Of a stretch of 64,000 bases of DNA, positions 63,401 through 64,000 are shown one piece after another. Origin of the DNA: Mastigias papua (taxonomy: Eukaryota; Cnidaria; Scyphozoa; Rhizostomeae; Mastigiidae); the NCBI GenBank assembly GCA_964019165.1, contig OZ025282.1, forward strand, positions 7,237,131-7,301,130, written 5' to 3'. The position numbers were made by a program, and so were the translations under genes. Positions within the stretch are counted from its first letter, which is position 1. Each line of letters begins with the position of its first letter. The notes under the pieces were generated by a model, which ran no database searches, was not told where the DNA came from, and worked only from the letters and a program-made list of their open reading frames with translations.

Positions 63401-64000
63401 ACAAAGAGTGTTTTGCTTCCCTTTCCTGTGAGAATTAAGACAGTTGGTGTAGACTTCAGCATTGTTCAAGACTAGCCATTTTTAGTTTGAATTGCCTCAG
63501 CAGCTGCCATTTTTCTTTACATTTGGTGTAGAATACATTTGTTCTGTCTCATATCTATAGTTGGAAGCTATTCGCATCAGTAGTATTTTGAAAAATCTGC
63601 ATATATGTTCGCTTCCTAATGCAGGCCATATACTCAAGCGAACTGAATGAGCAACATGCATTTTAAACTATCTCCGCGGTACTCTTATCACAAACTCACC
63701 ATTAGGTCCCTACTGGCATACGCTGTTTAGAGGATTGGCATCGGTACCCAATATTTCCTGTCATAGACAGTTTACCTCAGTTCAGTACTATGCATCGCTC
63801 TTTTAGAACAGAGCACAACTGGTGCAAAATAGCTGCCTATTTGTATAACTAACAATATCCAACTGGTGTACAGGCTGGCCTGGCTATCTAACTGGCTAGC
63901 TCGCTGCCTGGCTGGATGTCGTCTATTGGTGCGTTATTTGTACAGTTCACCTTGAACTGGTTTCTGTACTTTAACTTTGGTCTTGTTCCTTCATTGGCCT
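60405..64000. other. Region downstream of the LRR exon
   Basis: Probably intron and/or 3' UTR of the LRR gene. I see a small tandem duplication near 61340-61390 (TTGGGTATCTGGGGA twice) and short unassigned C-rich words near 61630. No conserved exon was recognised. Confidence 0.4.

Overview
The window is nuclear DNA from an invertebrate animal. It is AT-rich, its genes are split by many GT-AG introns, simple-sequence tracts are long, and decayed LINEs and short inverted-repeat transposons are scattered throughout. All recognisable genes are conserved animal genes. I cannot place the phylum from sequence alone. There are no operons, CRISPR arrays or bacterial features.

Layout. (1) 357-1612, minus strand: the first two coding exons of PIK3C3 (Vps34), running off the left edge. 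(2) 1781-6858, plus strand: a complete six-exon ZCCHC9 with four CCHC zinc knuckles. It is divergent from PIK3C3, with only 168 bp between the two start codons, so the pair probably shares a bidirectional promoter. A 5'-truncated LINE lies antisense in its intron 2. (3) 7000-13400: gene-poor DNA with a GAT microsatellite and dispersed repeats. (4) 13418-39976, plus strand: an SLC8/NCX sodium-calcium exchanger. I could place at least 18 coding exons; one short piece of the cytoplasmic loop is unresolved. Its introns hold several transposons and very long CA, CATT, AT and TG tracts. (5) 44400-51418, plus strand: an AF9/ENL (MLLT3/MLLT1) homologue with a 12-nt first coding exon, an acyl-lysine-reading YEATS domain and a C-terminal ANC1-homology domain. 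(6) 52000-59600: gene-poor, with a foldback element, a hAT-like MITE, an AT tract and a fairly young LINE fragment. (7) 59649 onward, plus strand: the first coding exon of a leucine-rich-repeat protein whose 3' end I could not resolve.

The genes are unrelated housekeeping or regulatory functions: endosomal lipid kinase, nuclear zinc-knuckle protein, calcium extrusion, transcription elongation and an LRR scaffold. The most notable biology is in the exchanger. The first Calx-beta domain is interrupted by an insertion of roughly 120 residues, and the acidic calcium ligands of both regulatory domains are largely missing. This suggests altered or absent cytosolic calcium regulation. The repeats include two copies of a hAT-like MITE with 8-bp target duplications, a PIF/Harbinger-like MITE nested in a dead LINE, and three further two-copy dispersed families. 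I found no clear evidence of a wholly new system.
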